Origin: Earliella scabrosa
Lineage: Eukaryota > Basidiomycota > Agaricomycetes > Polyporales > Polyporaceae
Direction: 5' to 3'
Assembly: GCA_022605405.1 (NCBI GenBank)
Contig: JABYQQ010000009.1
Location: forward strand, 1,240,001 to 1,304,000
Length of the DNA stretch: 64,000 nucleotides
The notes beneath the pieces were generated by a model that was not told where the DNA came from, ran no database searches, and saw nothing but the letters and a program-made list of their open reading frames with translations. Each line of letters starts with the position of its first letter. Positions within the stretch are counted from its first letter, which is position 1. Shown piece by piece: positions 10,800 through 22,356 of the stretch. The position numbers and the translations under genes were made by a program.

Positions 10800-13106
10800 A
10801 TGCCGCCACGAAGAGGCGCTATAAACCCATCGCAGGGTTCGAATATGGCGAGACCCAATCAGCCATGGTCGCGTGGTACCAGAGGACGAGGCTCTGGTGG
10901 ACCGGGTAGTCCCGGTCGCTTTGGCCAAGCACAACAGCTCCAGGCGCAAAATCAAGCTCGTAACCGAGTATACGAGCCCGGGAAGAGACAGATGGAGCTG
11001 ATTGCCTCTGTGAGCCGTAGTAGCGGCTTGGAGAAAGACGGCGATGCGTAAGTGCCTTCTCGTTGTTGGTTAGAACTTGTGGTACGATCGTGAGTCGTTG
11101 CACCAATGGCGTGCGTGATAGTTGCAGGTATTCTACTCGCCAATATCTTCCGTGCTGGGACGACATCCAGATCTGTCAGCTGTCAGGGATGCGCGATGCT
11201 GTAGAACGGGCCTGCCACTTAGCCCTTGTTGCGTCCTGTTTTGTTTTCGGCTGCAGTGTTGATCTTGCGTCTCGTCTGCGGTGAGTGAGCTGATCTCAAT
11301 TAAGTTCTACAGGCTGAGGGATCCGAAGATCCAAGAGGAATATCGCGCATATATACAGGACAAGGTAGGTGCATCCGTCCATAGCCACATGAATGGAACC
11401 AACGAACTGACATCCGTGTGCGCGTGCGGCAGGTAGACGAGTACTGGAAGAAGTACCCATTCCTATCTCCATGTCGTTCGGGCGCCAGCGAAGATGCAGA
11501 GTCGCGTAGAAACCGGAAGGAGATGGAGGAAAACCTCCTGATACTATTCCGTAGGCATATCTTGTTCATCGCACCGTGCTTCCTGATGTGGCGGTGGTCG
11601 CCCGACTGTTCTATGGTCTGACTCCCTTGTGCTCGCGCACAGGTAAGCTGCGGGAAGGTCTGCTGTCAACACAACGGCGGGATGCATTTGCCCTCGAAGG
11701 TGAGGCTTCCTTGTTCTCCGGCTTCGGTCTATGCAGGGCCATCGACACCGCTGACCTTGGCGGTACGACCAGTGTACGAAACATCCCTGCATCTCTCGAT
11801 CCTATTCAAGTCCCCGGCGCAGACAACATCCACGCTCTCCCATCTTCTCCCCGATCTCTACATCTCCAAGCGTAACAGCGGCGGTGGCAGCACTTCCCAG
11901 CACCTCTCCCCGGAGAATCCGAGACGAACACCGTCCGCCGCGTCCTCGCCGAGCCCGGTCCTTCCTGCTCATTGCAGTCAAATTCAGGGCCGTCCCGAAG
12001 AACCCTCCCCTCCTGCCGCTGCCGCTGCGATCCCACGCACGGCACTCGCGACGACGCTGATATCTCTCCTGCACCGGCTCGTGCAGGCCTATCCTTCTCA
12101 GAGCGCGTTCGACGCTGAGCTCCGTCGACTGCACCCCGCGCTCCAGCACCTTCTGCGCGCGCCTCCGCCAGACTCGCCGGGCTCGACCCCTCCCAGCATC
12201 CCCGCACCATCGCCGCACCCATCGCTATCGCAGCCATCGCGCTCTCTTCCTGCGTCTGGAGAGCGCCCCAGTCGAGACTCGACTGATCACGCGCGCACGG
12301 CCCACCCTCACGCTCACGACTCCGGACCCGAGCTCCAGTCTACGCCCGCGTCCGAATCCCAGCTTGTACAGTCAATTGCGCCCGTCGTATTGCCCTGCTC
12401 GACGGCGTACGACTGGCTTCTGGACCTCGCGCGGTGTCTGCGCGCACGAAACTACGCGCGGCTGGAAGGCCTCACGCGCCGGGCGGCGTACCGCCACTTC
12501 GTCTATGGACCTCTCTCCAGCCCTGCGCGTGCCGGACCCGCGCTCTCACCCACTCACGCGGCGCGCGAAGGAAGCGAAAGGGACAAGCAAGGCGGAGAAG
12601 CCCGGCGGGGGGCGCAATATAACTCTGAGCCTATTCGAGCCGCGCGCGGGGGCCAAGACCATGTCCACGACCAAGGCCGTGTCGACGATCCGGGACGAGA
12701 CTCAGAGTCGGACGCCCCCAGAGATCTCGCGCTCGAGGCGCTCGGCACGCTCGTCGAGGCGTTGCTCGAGAAGGCGCGGGGGACGACGTGGGATGTGCTC
12801 AGGACGGCGTATCGCGAGGTGTCGCTGCGCGCGACGCTCAACCCTGGTACAGGGACGAATACTACGGAGACGACGGCGCACTGGCTCGCGCGCTCTCTGG
12901 TTCTGCGCCCCGCGCGTGGGGTTGAGGCCCGCGGAGAGTCCAAGGTCGTCATCGATGGAAGTGTGGGGAAGGTTGGGCGGCCCGCTGACGTGGAAGTGGA
13001 GGTGGACGCGGTGGATGCGTGGCTAGAAGAACGGCGTGGTCGGGGCGAGGCGAGGCGGAAAGAGGGTGAGGGAATGGAGGGACGATGGGTATTGGTGAAG
13101 GCGTGA
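10800..13106 (+). CDS. SAC3/GANP-like protein
   Basis: Five or six exons. The clear ones are 10800-11047, 11313-11364, 11433-11550, 11643-11699 and 11773-13106 (602 aa); phases fit at every junction. A further in-phase exon, 11128-11280, is possible. Without it the first intron is 265 bp; with it the next intron would be only 32 bp, so I favour leaving it out. The N-terminus is an RG-rich tract. The spliced middle reads ...ENLLILFRKLREGLL... then DAFALEVYETS and TSTLSHLLPDLY, matching the pattern of SAC3/GANP/THP3 proteins (a leucine-rich helix, then EVYE). A second helical block (AYDWLLDLARCLRARNYAR) and the EEALL...LRTAYRE-like end also fit. Members of this family act in mRNA export or proteasome-related PCI complexes. 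The family call rests on pattern, not alignment. The start is uncertain; a second ATG lies at 10844. Confidence 0.6.
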
Positions 13107-13463
13107 TGCGGGCGAGCCTCTGACGTACGGGGGCACGCATGCGACGCTGAAGCGCGATGGGATGGACTCGCGCATGTCGACATTCGCTCGTCATGCTATG
13201 CGGTCGAGCCCGCGCGGGGAGGCCGGCCGTCGACGCTAGCGCTGTCACTTGGATCGTCTGCGAGGTCGCTCCGCGGGGCGGCGTGCCCGCCGCGAAGACG
13301 CAGCTGTCATTGTACCTAAAGTGTGTTCGTCTTCTTCATCTATCGATACAGTGGAGAATACATGGAAGCAGAGGGCACCATATGCATCCTCCGATGAGAA
13401 CCAGGACGGGCAGCGGGAGATGATACACCGGGTAGGGCATGGCGTGCATGTGACCACTGCTAA
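13107..13463. other. Convergent 3' intergenic space
   Basis: A 357-bp gap between the stops of the SAC3-like gene and the PPCDC gene, which run towards each other. It must hold both 3' ends. I see no gene or clear poly(A) signal in it. Confidence 0.5.
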
Positions 13464-14342
13464 TCATGCCAGTGCGGTTGTTGGAGGGTCTGCGCGTTTG
13501 ACGAGCTTGAAGCGGTCGACCACGATCTGAACGATGTCCCGCCATTCGGTCATGGCCCCCAGACCTTGTGAGATAGATAAGTCGGCGCTGTGACCGCTAG
13601 ATATCCCGCGGCGCACTCACCAACGTCGCCGCACGCGAGCTTCTTGCCTATGGGCCCGACGACGGTGTACCCAATGACCTCGCGCACGATGCGTAAGTGT
13701 TGTTCTGTCAGCGGGTGCTCGTACATGAGCGTGTTCATCGCAGGGAAGACGTAAGTCGGGGTTGTCGGCGCGAGGGCGCGAAGGAGTGACGTCTGTGGGT
13801 GTGGTTCGGGTGAGAAGAGCCGGGAGCTTGAGCATACATGAACGGGGATTGGCGGCTTACTGCAAGGTTGTCGCAGAGGCCGTTCGCGATCTTCGAGAGC
13901 GTGTTCGCCGAACATGGCGCGATAAGAACGACGTCGGCCCATCGTCTGAGCTCGATGTGCAAGATGGGGTCTCCAATCTTGTACTCGCCCTGAAGAGTGA
14001 CGTGAGTACTTCCTTGCTAACTGGTAGACCCAAGGCTCACGTAGGGACCCCACTCGTCTTTGTTTCGCCAAACCCTGACACCGGAGCGCTCGATATCCTC
14101 GTGGTTGTAGAGCGACAGTGAGGCCTCCGTAGCAACAACCTCGACCCTCACATTATCGTGCTATTGGATAGTCGCATGAGCTCGTACACAGTGGTCTGAC
14201 CGAAATGTCGGAGCATACGTACAGTGAGTAGTTCCGAGACGATCAATGGCGCCTTGATTGAAGCGACGCTGCCGGTGGTGATGAGGATGACATGGGTATG
14301 TCCGGCTTTGCGCTCATCATCTGCTACGAATTTCCGCTGCAT
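13464..14342 (-). CDS. Phosphopantothenoylcysteine decarboxylase (CoA biosynthesis)
   Basis: Five exons: 14223-14342, 14041-14160, 13861-13989, 13621-13792 and 13464-13564. All introns are 51-68 bp with matching phases, giving 213 residues, close to the usual eukaryotic length of about 200. The enzyme is an FMN protein of the HFCD family that decarboxylates 4'-phosphopantothenoyl-cysteine in coenzyme A synthesis. Visible marks in order: the N-terminal flavoprotein strand HVILITTGSVASIK; the active-site histidine in ILHIELRRWAD; the ANT motif as APCSANTLSKIANGLCDNL; the PAMNTLMYEHP motif; and the substrate-clamp segment LACGDVG-GLGAM with its cysteine, formed across the last intron. Yeast homologues (Cab3, Sis2/Vhs3) carry long acidic tails that are absent here, so this is the compact form. 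It is divergent from RanGAP. Confidence 0.92.
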
Positions 14343-14562
14343 GTTCTCGTGGGATACGCACTCTGAGCTTGGGCAGATGAGGTAAGAGGAGTGGCCGGAA
14401 GTGGTTAGGTCAGTGCTTACGCCTCCTGTGGCAGTGCTGCTTTTCCTTACGAGCACGTGCCGACTGATTTGATTGGAATCCGAGGACGCGTCGAGCGCGA
14501 AAAGCTCTCTCTTCTACTGCCACCCTCCCTACCACTCCTCTTCGCTGCGAGTTCTACACACA
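14343..14562. promoter_or_regulatory. Shared divergent promoter region, PPCDC / RanGAP
   Basis: Only 220 bp separate the two start codons, so both core promoters lie here. The stretch is pyrimidine-rich before the RanGAP ATG and no TATA box is evident, as is common for housekeeping genes. Confidence 0.5.
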
Positions 14563-15860
14563 ATGACTACGACTCTCTCACTGCTTGGCCGGGGCTTGAA
14601 GATCGACTCTTCCTCCGATATGGAGGCCCACCTCTCGGACTTCGACCCAACCGTGATCGAGGAGATCCACCTTGGAGGAAACACGATTGGTGTCGAGGCT
14701 GCGCAGGCTCTTGGGGCATTTCTGGCGAAGACCACGAAGCTGAGGGTACGCAATCATACGCAGTTCCGTCTGACTTGCATCTAACCTTGTCCGATCGCCG
14801 TCTTCCCATTCTCTGCCTCGGTGCGCCCCACTCCGGTCAACCCCCTCATCCCCAGGTTGCGAACTTTGCAGACATCTTCACTGGTCGTCTGATCACCGAA
14901 ATTCCGCCCGCGCTATCCGCGATCTGCGACGCGCTCATTGGCAAGTCCACGCTCGTCGAGATCGACCTCTCCGACAACGCCTTCGGCGGCCGCTCCGTCG
15001 ACCCGCTCGTACCCTTCCTCTCCACCGCGCGCTCCCTCCGCGTCCTCAAGCTCAACAACAACGGTCTCGGCCCAGCGGGCGGCGCGGTCATCGCCGACGC
15101 GCTCACGCGTCTCGCCGAGTCTCTCGAGAAGGGCCAGAAGTCCAACCTCCGCACCATCATCTGCGGCCGCAATCGTCTCGAGGACGGGTCCGCGTCGGCG
15201 TGGTCTGCTGCCCTCCGTGCGCACGGCACGCTCGAGGAGGTGCGCATGCCCCAGAACGGCATCCGCATGGCGGGCATCTCGTCGCTCGTGCAAGGCCTCG
15301 CAGCGAACGCGGACCTGCTCCACCTCGACCTCCAGGACAACACCTTCGCGGACGAGGGCTCAAAGACGATGGCTGCTGAGCTCAGCCGCGGGTCGTGGCC
15401 GCTCCTCCGCGTGCTGAACCTCTCGGACTGCGTCATCGGCGAGGAGGGCGAGGAGGAGGTCTCCCCAGTCGTGGAGGCGCTCGCGAAGGGTCTGCACACG
15501 AAGCTCGAGCTCTTGCAGCTGCAGAACGACAACCTGGGTGCGCAGGCGTTCTCTCTCCTCGCGGGTGTGGTGGAGAAGCTGCCGCAGCTGAAGCGGCTGG
15601 AGGCGCAGTGGAACGAGGTGGATGAGGAGGATGACAGTGTCGCTGCGCTCTCGGCTGCTTTGCGGAAGCAGGGCGGGAAGCTGATCATCAACGACGATGA
15701 GGAGGAAGAGGAAGAGACAGAAGAAGCGGAGGAGGCAGAGGCAGCGGCGACGAGCGCACCCGAGCCCTCCGCGGCCGCACCGGCACCGGCAGAGCAGAGT
15801 GCCTCGGACAAGGCGGCGGATGCGCTCGCAGACCTGCTCGAGAAGGTCACCATCCGGTGA
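14563..15860 (+). CDS. Ran GTPase-activating protein (RanGAP/Rna1)
   Basis: Two exons, 14563-14745 and 14856-15860, give 395 residues, against 386-407 in yeast Rna1 proteins. It stimulates GTP hydrolysis by Ran in the cytoplasm and so maintains the gradient that drives nuclear transport. The protein is a string of leucine-rich repeats of the RanGAP type: repeated LxxLDLSxNxF-like units such as VEIDLSDNAFGG, LRVLKLNNNGLG and LLHLDLQDNTFAD. The C-terminal half ends in the acidic tail typical of Rna1 (DDEEEEEETEEAEEAEA) followed by a short helix. The arginine expected in the second-repeat loop region is plausibly the one in ADIFTGRLITEIP, which matches the family's FTGR motif. Divergent from the PPCDC gene, convergent with the DUF3605 gene. 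Confidence 0.95.
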
Positions 15861-16152
15861 TATAGAGGCTAGGGTGGGTTTTTGAGAGGTGTTCAACTCA
15901 ACGGGAAGTCTTGTGTTCTGTATCTTACCATCACGTCCATGCGCATGTCGAAGACGTTCGCGACCCTGCACATACATACAGTCCGGGCCATGGGAAGAGC
16001 TGTATTCTCTATATCGTCATGTCCATATCCATCTACAGCATGTATACCAACGCATCTTGGTCTTCTACGTCCTATCGGTTAGTGTGTCTATTGTCTATGT
16101 TAGATCTAACGTGATGTCCGTGTGCAAATTCGGTCGCTCCAGCCATTCAGGC

Positions 16153-17273
16153 TCATGCGACGGAAGCTCTCGCGATTTCCTCGGGGCTCTTGCGACGCGC
16201 GAAGACGTGGATATGTGAAAGACCAGGCACGCTCTGTAACCTCTGTAGCATTACGCACCCGTCAGGTTCTCTACATTCATTTTCTGTCGGGAGATGCACG
16301 TACCGGAGGGTTGACGAACCATGCCGTCTCCCACTCGCGTTCGGCCCACCTGCGCTTGATGAACGTCTCGATCTCTGCGCCGTACGACTTGACCTGTTGC
16401 TCCTCCTCATCCGTACCCCGGGGCGAGCGGATGAGTTTGTCCATGGTGATGCCCCACTCAGAGAGCGCGGGGAGACAGTCCGGCAGTTCGCTTGGAGACG
16501 GCGGGGGTGAATCAGACCCTGTGAAGCCCCATAGACCGTCCTGATGCAGTCGGGCGGAGAGCGGGGATTCAGAGGGAGGAGGGAGCGAGGGCGGGAAGAT
16601 GGGGAGACGCGTCCATATGAGGCTGTGCTCAATTTCGGGTGGAACTGAGAGCAGGCTTCAGCACGAGCGCGGGAGCGTGGTCGCAAAGATGAACGTGACA
16701 CACCTGAGTACGGCCAGTCGTTCATCGCGACGAAGATCAGTTCTCGGGGCGCGTCCGCAACGAAGTGCGTCGGCGCGTCAGGTGGCATGGGTGGTAGCTC
16801 TTTTGTACGAGGAACGACATGAGGAGCTGAGCCATCCAGAGGAGGGTCAAGAGATGACCTGAGGATGGCGATGGTGTCCGGCTGGCCCCATTGCAGGCGG
16901 TATGTCATCAAGTAATTGACTGGAGGTGCGAGTCATCGCGCTGTTGAGCGGGATGCGATGAGATGCGATGGAAAGGCAGACGCACTGATTGACCCATACT
17001 CTCTCTTGATCCCCTCCGACCACTCATTGTACCGCGCCTGCAGCTTCTTGTCGCGCTTCAGCAGTCCGAGATCACTGCGCTGGTGTTCATTCGTTGTAAA
17101 CGTGTCACCGATGCCGATGAGACATACCCAGAGTTGACGAAGACCTTGAGCTGATGCCAGGTGAACTTTGCGGGATAGTGGACAAGTAGTTCCTGCCGCG
17201 TCGGAAGTCCTGTGCCCAGCGGCACCGTCTCTGGCGACAGTTCGACGGGTTTGCTGTTGAGGTCGACGGTCAT
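16153..17273 (-). CDS. DUF3605 family protein
   Basis: Five exons: 17128-17273, 16986-17074, 16704-16919, 16304-16644 and 16153-16242, with introns of 53-66 bp and consistent phases; 293 residues. The family mark is the segment FVAMNDWPYS joined by splicing to VPPEIEHSLIWTR, the NDWPYG-x-IxHxVVWTK pattern of DUF3605, a fungal family that includes proteins described as N-acetylglucosamine-induced. The start has the expected DLGLLKRDKKLQARYNEW helix followed by EYGS-INYLM. The end (LQSVPGLSHIHVFARR) is also typical. No catalytic role is known to me. The gene is divergent from the GH92 gene, with about 480 bp between starts, and convergent with RanGAP. Confidence 0.87.
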
Positions 17274-17750
17274 GGCTGGCGATGTTGTCGAATGCGCACA
17301 AGCGCGTTGTCGACGCTCTCGGCCAAGAGCGGACTGGGCAGGCCGGCGAAGCCAGCCATGACGCCGACTTGGACTCGACGATCACAAGGCGACGTCACCG
17401 CATGGCTCGAGTGTAATCCGCAGGATATTCAAGTCGGTCCCAGGTACGCAGATATCGCGATTTGAATCATGTGTTCAGCTGACGAGGGAGGCAAGATGGT
17501 GGTGTGAAGCAAGAATGACATGCCGGCATGCACGAGCATCTACGAACGTACGGTCATGCGTCGGAGTGCGTAGGTCATGCGTCGCGGATTGCGATCGCAG
17601 CTCAAACGTTCATGATGATGCAACCAGGAATCAGAACGCATATGCAACATCTGCCACCGTGACCTCTAGTGCGACGGGTACATAAAGTTGCGCCCAGAGA
17701 GCATTCGTCCGAGTCCCCGAGCCAACGTCGTCGCCACACCAGCCTCAACG
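17274..17750. promoter_or_regulatory. Divergent promoter region, DUF3605 / GH92
   Basis: A 477-bp gap holding both promoters. A TATA-like ACATAAAG lies around 17679-17686, about 70 bp before the GH92 start. A short direct repeat (GTCATGCGTCG) is seen twice, near 17553 and 17573. Confidence 0.4.
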
Positions 17751-20405
17751 ATGGCCTCCCTGACTACCGCGGGGTATCTGGCTTTGCTATTGACGTTCAC
17801 ACCCGTGCAAGCCCAGCAGGGAAGGAGGGTTGACTATGTCAAGACATTGTGAGTTATGGTTCGAATTCACTCTCGCTGGGACGGAATGCTGATCGCACAC
17901 AGCATGGGCACAGAGGCTGGCGGGAACATGTTTCCCGGCGTCGCGTTCCCGTTTGGTATGGCGAAGGTTGGGCCTGGTGAGTGCACACAAGTGCTAAGTG
18001 CCTTGCTGCAGATGTCATCTGATCAGTGAGCCAGATGTGAACCCGGCACCGGGTCAAGGAGACCCTTACTCTGGCTACCTTCCGCAGGGGAACCTCACCG
18101 GGTTTTCTATGATGCACGAGTCGGGCACCGGCGGCGCACCCAAGTATGGCGTCGTATCCCAGCTGCCCGTGCTGGGCAACATCACCAACCCCTTGCTGGA
18201 CTACCAGACTCCTCGCGCAGCTGGCGATCAGGGCACGGTCGGTTACTACAAGACGGCACTGAACAACGGCATCACCGTCGAGTTGACCGCAAGCCAACAT
18301 GCTGGCATTATGCGGCACACGTTCGTCGATGCTTCCAAGGGCGCCAACGTGCTCGTCGACGTCTCGCACTTCCTTCCGTCCTTCCGCGGCCTCGGCATCG
18401 AGCAACACTATCTCGGAGGTAGTATTGCCCTTGATGGGGCAACCGGGAGATACACCGGGTCCGGTCGTTACAACGGAGGCTGGAATCGAGGTGAGCCATG
18501 TGCGACTGCGAACAAAAGACGAGCGAGAGCTGATCAGGCGACTTCTAGCACCCGAGTGGACGATCTTCTTCTGCGGGCAATTCGACCAGTCCCCGGTATC
18601 GGCGAAAACATTCAGCGGGAGCGGCACGACGCTGAGCTCGTATGGAACGCAGGACGAGATCGGAGACACTAGTCAGCGCGTCGGTGCCATCTTCTCGTTT
18701 GCCAGCTCCTCCACCAGCTCACTCGCCAGGGCGCGCGCCGCGCGGTCGTGGGAGCTCGGAAAACGTGTCGAGGACAACGCTGACAGCAGCTTGGTGGTGG
18801 AGTCCCGCATCGGTATCTCCTGGATCTCAACCGAGAAGGCATGTGGATATATCTCGTCGGAGATCCCGGAGACGACCAGCTTCGACAGCCAAGTGGAAGC
18901 GGTCAAGACTGCCTGGGAGGATGAGGTGTTCGCAAAGGCGACCATTGCGACCAACGAGCAGAGCGTCCTCGAGTCCTTCTACACCTCGCTCTACGGCATG
19001 TTCCTGATACCGTCCGACCGTTCTGGCGAAAACCCCGGCTGGGACTCGGACGAGCCATACTACGATGACATTTTCACCCTCTGGGATACGTTCAGATCGC
19101 ACACACCCCTGTTCCACATCCTGCAGCCCAAGCGCTACACAGACTTTGTCAGGTCACTCATCGATGTGTGGAGACATGATGGCTGGATGCCGGATGCGCG
19201 CTCGTCGAACTCGAACGGTCGTGTCCAAGGGGGGTCCAACTCCGACAACGTGTTGGCGGACGGTGCGTTTTGACTGTACTGGACTGCAGTAATACACACG
19301 CTTACACTTCCCTTCAGCCTTTGTGAAGGGCGTGAAGGATGGTGTCAACTGGGAGGACGGTTTCGCGGCGATGGTGACGAACGCAGAGGTGGTGCCGCCA
19401 AACACGAACGATCCCAACGCAGCGCCGGATCCGTCATCAACCAAAGACGGACGTGGCGCGCTGCCCGACTGGAAGGAGAAGGGTTTCATAACGACGCGCT
19501 TCTCGCGATCCGTGTCGAGGGCGGTAGAATACGCCGTGAACGACTACTCACTCTACACTGTGGCCACCGGGCTGGGCAAGACCGACGAGGCGGCCAAGTA
19601 CCTCGCGCGCTCGAAGAACTGGCGCAACCACTGGGACACGCGCATGACCATCTACGGCTTCAGCGGCTTCGTCTCCGAGATCCCCAACGCGAGCGCAACG
19701 ACCCCGACGTTCCCGTCGACGCCGCGCAGTCCGCTCGACTGTAGCGGGTGCTACTGGGCGGATCCGTACTATCAGGGGCTCCCGTACGAGTACAGCTTCT
19801 CGGCGCTGCACGACATGCACGCGATGATCGAGCTCATGGGCGGCGACGAGCAGTTCGTCGCGCGGCTGGACAAGATGTTCGAGCCCAACTCGAACCCTCG
19901 CGGCGAGTCGCGTTTCAACAGGACGATCTTCAACCCGGGCAATGAGCCCAGCTTCGCGAGCCCGTACCTGTTCAACTTCGTGCCCGGGAACCAGTGGCGC
20001 TCCGTCCAGCGCAGCCGGCACGTCGCCGAGTCGTACTACAACACCGGCGTAGGCGGGCTCCCGGGGAATTCGGATGCGGGCGCGATGCAAAGCTGGCTGA
20101 TGTGGACGTACATTGGCCTCTACCCGCTCACCGGCTCCCCGATCTTCCTCGTCGCGTCGCCGCGCGTTGCGGAGCTCCAGCTCGATCTTGGGGACGGCAA
20201 GACGCTGACAATCACCGCGAACGGCCTGGAGTCTGGTCCATATGTGCAAAGCCTCAAGGTGAATGGCGAGCAGTGGACCAAGAGCTGGGTTAGCTGGGAC
20301 GATGTCTTTGCGAGGGGCGGCACCATGGAGTTTGAGCTTGGTAGTGCTCAGACGGCCTGGGATACGAGCAACGAGCGACCGAACTGGGGCATCGTAGAGG
20401 GATGA
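17751..20405 (+). CDS. Secreted GH92 alpha-1,2-mannosidase-type glycosidase
   Basis: Five exons: 17751-17848, 17903-17976, 18035-18490, 18549-19262 and 19318-20405, giving 809 residues, the normal length for fungal GH92. Family members are calcium-dependent exo-alpha-mannosidases that invert configuration. The protein starts with a signal peptide (MASLTTAGYLALLLTF, cleavage near VQAQ). The N-terminal beta-sandwich opens with VDYVKTFMGTEAGGNMFPG and the MMHESGTGG motif. The catalytic (alpha/alpha)6 domain shows DIFTLWDTFRSHTPL, the YEYSF segment with the presumed acid glutamate, and GNSDAGAMQSW, which holds the conserved aspartate of the catalytic-base motif. Bacterial members often have two acidic residues there; here one is serine. 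It probably trims mannans or N-glycans outside the cell. Confidence 0.93.
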
Positions 20406-20574
20406 TCATAGTTTCTCTCTAAGATATTCTCAATACAGTCGAATGCTACGCTACGGATACAAGTGCCACAGAGGCTCAACCCAATAGGGTAATTGAGCCG
20501 CTCGTATGCTGCCACGTGGGATGATGTACTGCAACTTGTCGCCACTCGCTGACAACCGCCACAACCATCAGGTC

Positions 20575-21130
20575 ATACACGCTTCATTGACGCACTCACT
20601 ATGGGCACCCGTCACCTCATCCTCGTCTACTACAAACGCCAGTACCACATCGCACAGTACGGCCAATGGGATGGCTACCCTGGTGGCCAAGGCCTCACTG
20701 TCCTCGAGTTCGTCTCTGACCCCGTCAACCTGTCTAAGCTCACTGCCGTCCTCGATGCTGGCGACATGCTGTACGAGCCTACTCATGAGCCGCTCAATCC
20801 GTCGCTCAGCAGGGATACGGGTGCGGAGATTCTGAAGATTGTGGCGGACGCAACGGAGCCCGTGCCGATTATCAAGGCTCTGGAGTTCATCACGGACGGC
20901 ATTTTCTGCGAGTGGGCGTATGTGGTCGATCTCGATGAGGGCGCGATGGAGGTGTACAGCGGATCGAGGGATAAGGAAGGCAAGTCTCGCTTCAGGAAGG
21001 TGAAGGCGTTGAAAGATGCGAAGCACTTCCCATCGCTGGTCGGGAGATGGAAGTTCACCGACCTGCCCACCAAGACCGAGTTCCTCGACTGGTTCTCTAA
21101 ATGAGGCGTGGGAGGCGAAGCGATGTGCTG
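20575..21130 (+). repeat. Inverted duplicate of the left window edge
   Basis: Bases 20575-21130 match the reverse complement of roughly 1-660, from about 25 bases before the start codon to about 25 bases after the stop. After the stop both read, in gene sense, GGCGAAG.GATGTGCTGT. The pair forms an inverted repeat around the 20 kb that holds the first housekeeping block. Confidence 0.75.
20601..21104 (+). CDS. Unknown small protein, paralogue B (167 aa)
   Basis: Intronless frame, 195 bp after the GH92 stop. It is the inverted relative of the gene at 21-638: the same MGTRHLILVYYKRQYHIAQY start and the same SLSRDTGAEIL and KFTDLPT blocks. It lacks the charged segment of about 38 residues after LYEPT, and its end is shorter (DWFSK instead of DWFSDEEE). 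The deletion keeps the frame, and most differences in the aligned parts are conservative, which suggests that both copies are or were under selection. No known domain is seen. Function is unknown. Confidence 0.7.
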   Translation: MGTRHLILVYYKRQYHIAQYGQWDGYPGGQGLTVLEFVSDPVNLSKLTAVLDAGDMLYEPTHEPLNPSLSRDTGAEILKIVADATEPVPIIKALEFITDGIFCEWAYVVDLDEGAMEVYSGSRDKEGKSRFRKVKALKDAKHFPSLVGRWKFTDLPTKTEFLDWFSK

Positions 21131-22275
21131 TCAGGATGGTGAGCAACGTGTCTCCGATGAACTCTCCAATTTCGAGGTGATGACGAGACGAATGTCATGG
21201 ATAACGACGTCCATTCAGCACGTTCTGTGGACGAGTATTCAACACGTCCTTGAGGACGGGTGACTGCTTCAGGCAACTCTCAGGCAACTTCCTTCTTCTG
21301 ACGCCTGTTTGGCTTGCTAGGATTGCAGCACGGAGCCTCCGAACTCGTCCATGCTCAGCACAAAATCCATACACTACAGACCGAATCCTGGAGCCCGAAA
21401 GGTTCCCAGGGAGGATCCCCGAGTAGCCCTTCGACTGTCGTAGACAACCCATGGGCTGACGTTGCTATGAGTTCTTTGACTCATAAGTCTACGGCGTCAG
21501 CTCTTCAGGTACTCGGAACATCAACTATGGAGCTCTTTGACCCGCGTGGCTGACTCCTGCGAGTTGTCCTTCGCTATGCGTGGCTCGTTCCGTTGCCGAA
21601 CATCTCACTGACGCGAGCGTTGCAAGTTGACTCCTTTTGCTAGTGAATTATGAGAGTGCGTACACACTGGCTAAATTTGCATGGTACCTGTGATTGCAGA
21701 TGTCGGTTCCTCTTGACAGCTTCCTTAACATTCTGTGCGAAGGCCGGAGAGAATTCCCGACAACGGTCGGCCGTTACGATCAGAAGTTCGCACTGGCATT
21801 GCCAAAACGCTTGTGACCCGGTCTTCAATCTCATCAGGAGGCTCATCCTTACGTCTAGCATTCGCAAAGTCACCTCCGTTGTCGCGACTCGGTCGCTGTG
21901 TCATCATATATCCTCGTCTCTAGAGTCGTGGCGGGTCCTTCTACCCACCGTTACGTCGAGGAGGCCATGGCTGTGGATGCCACTAATCATTCACTACTAA
22001 TAAACGTCCATGATACCAGCGTGCTCAGAGATCGTCCTGAGGTGTACGTCAGTAGTCGATCGGGATTATGGTAAACTTTGTGGTACGCCAATGTTGGACA
22101 GTGCTATGAATATTTGCTTTATGACTTCCCCAGGCACAAGAACCTCCACGTCCTCTACATGCCCCTGCCGGATTGCAGGGGATATGTGATGCTGCTCAAT
22201 CAACACCCTGACCGGCATCGGAAACGGTGAAACTCGTCTCCGTCCCTTGGTCACGATCTCTCACTAACAATTGTC
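21131..22275. other. Stretch without a supported gene
   Basis: About 1.1 kb with only short frames. A minus-strand stretch at 21725-21907 (includes RPSRDNGGDFANARRKDEPP) has protein-like composition and might be a decayed exon, but no family is recognisable. Confidence 0.4.
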
Positions 22276-22283
22276 CATATAAG
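22276..22283 (+). promoter_or_regulatory. TATA box of cysteine-rich secreted protein gene
   Basis: CATATAAG lies 75-80 bp upstream of the ATG at 22357, on the same strand as the secreted-protein gene. Confidence 0.55.
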
Positions 22284-22356
22284 ACCGAGGCCCATCGGGG
22301 GCCCCCACTCCAGGGATTTCTCAACAAGTACTTACGCGAACTCATCTTGCGCAAAT

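Noticed and set aside
14343..14456. N-terminal extension of PPCDC up to 14456
   Set aside because: The extended frame begins with GTG, not ATG, and the extra residues match nothing in the family; the ATG at 14342 gives the usual length.
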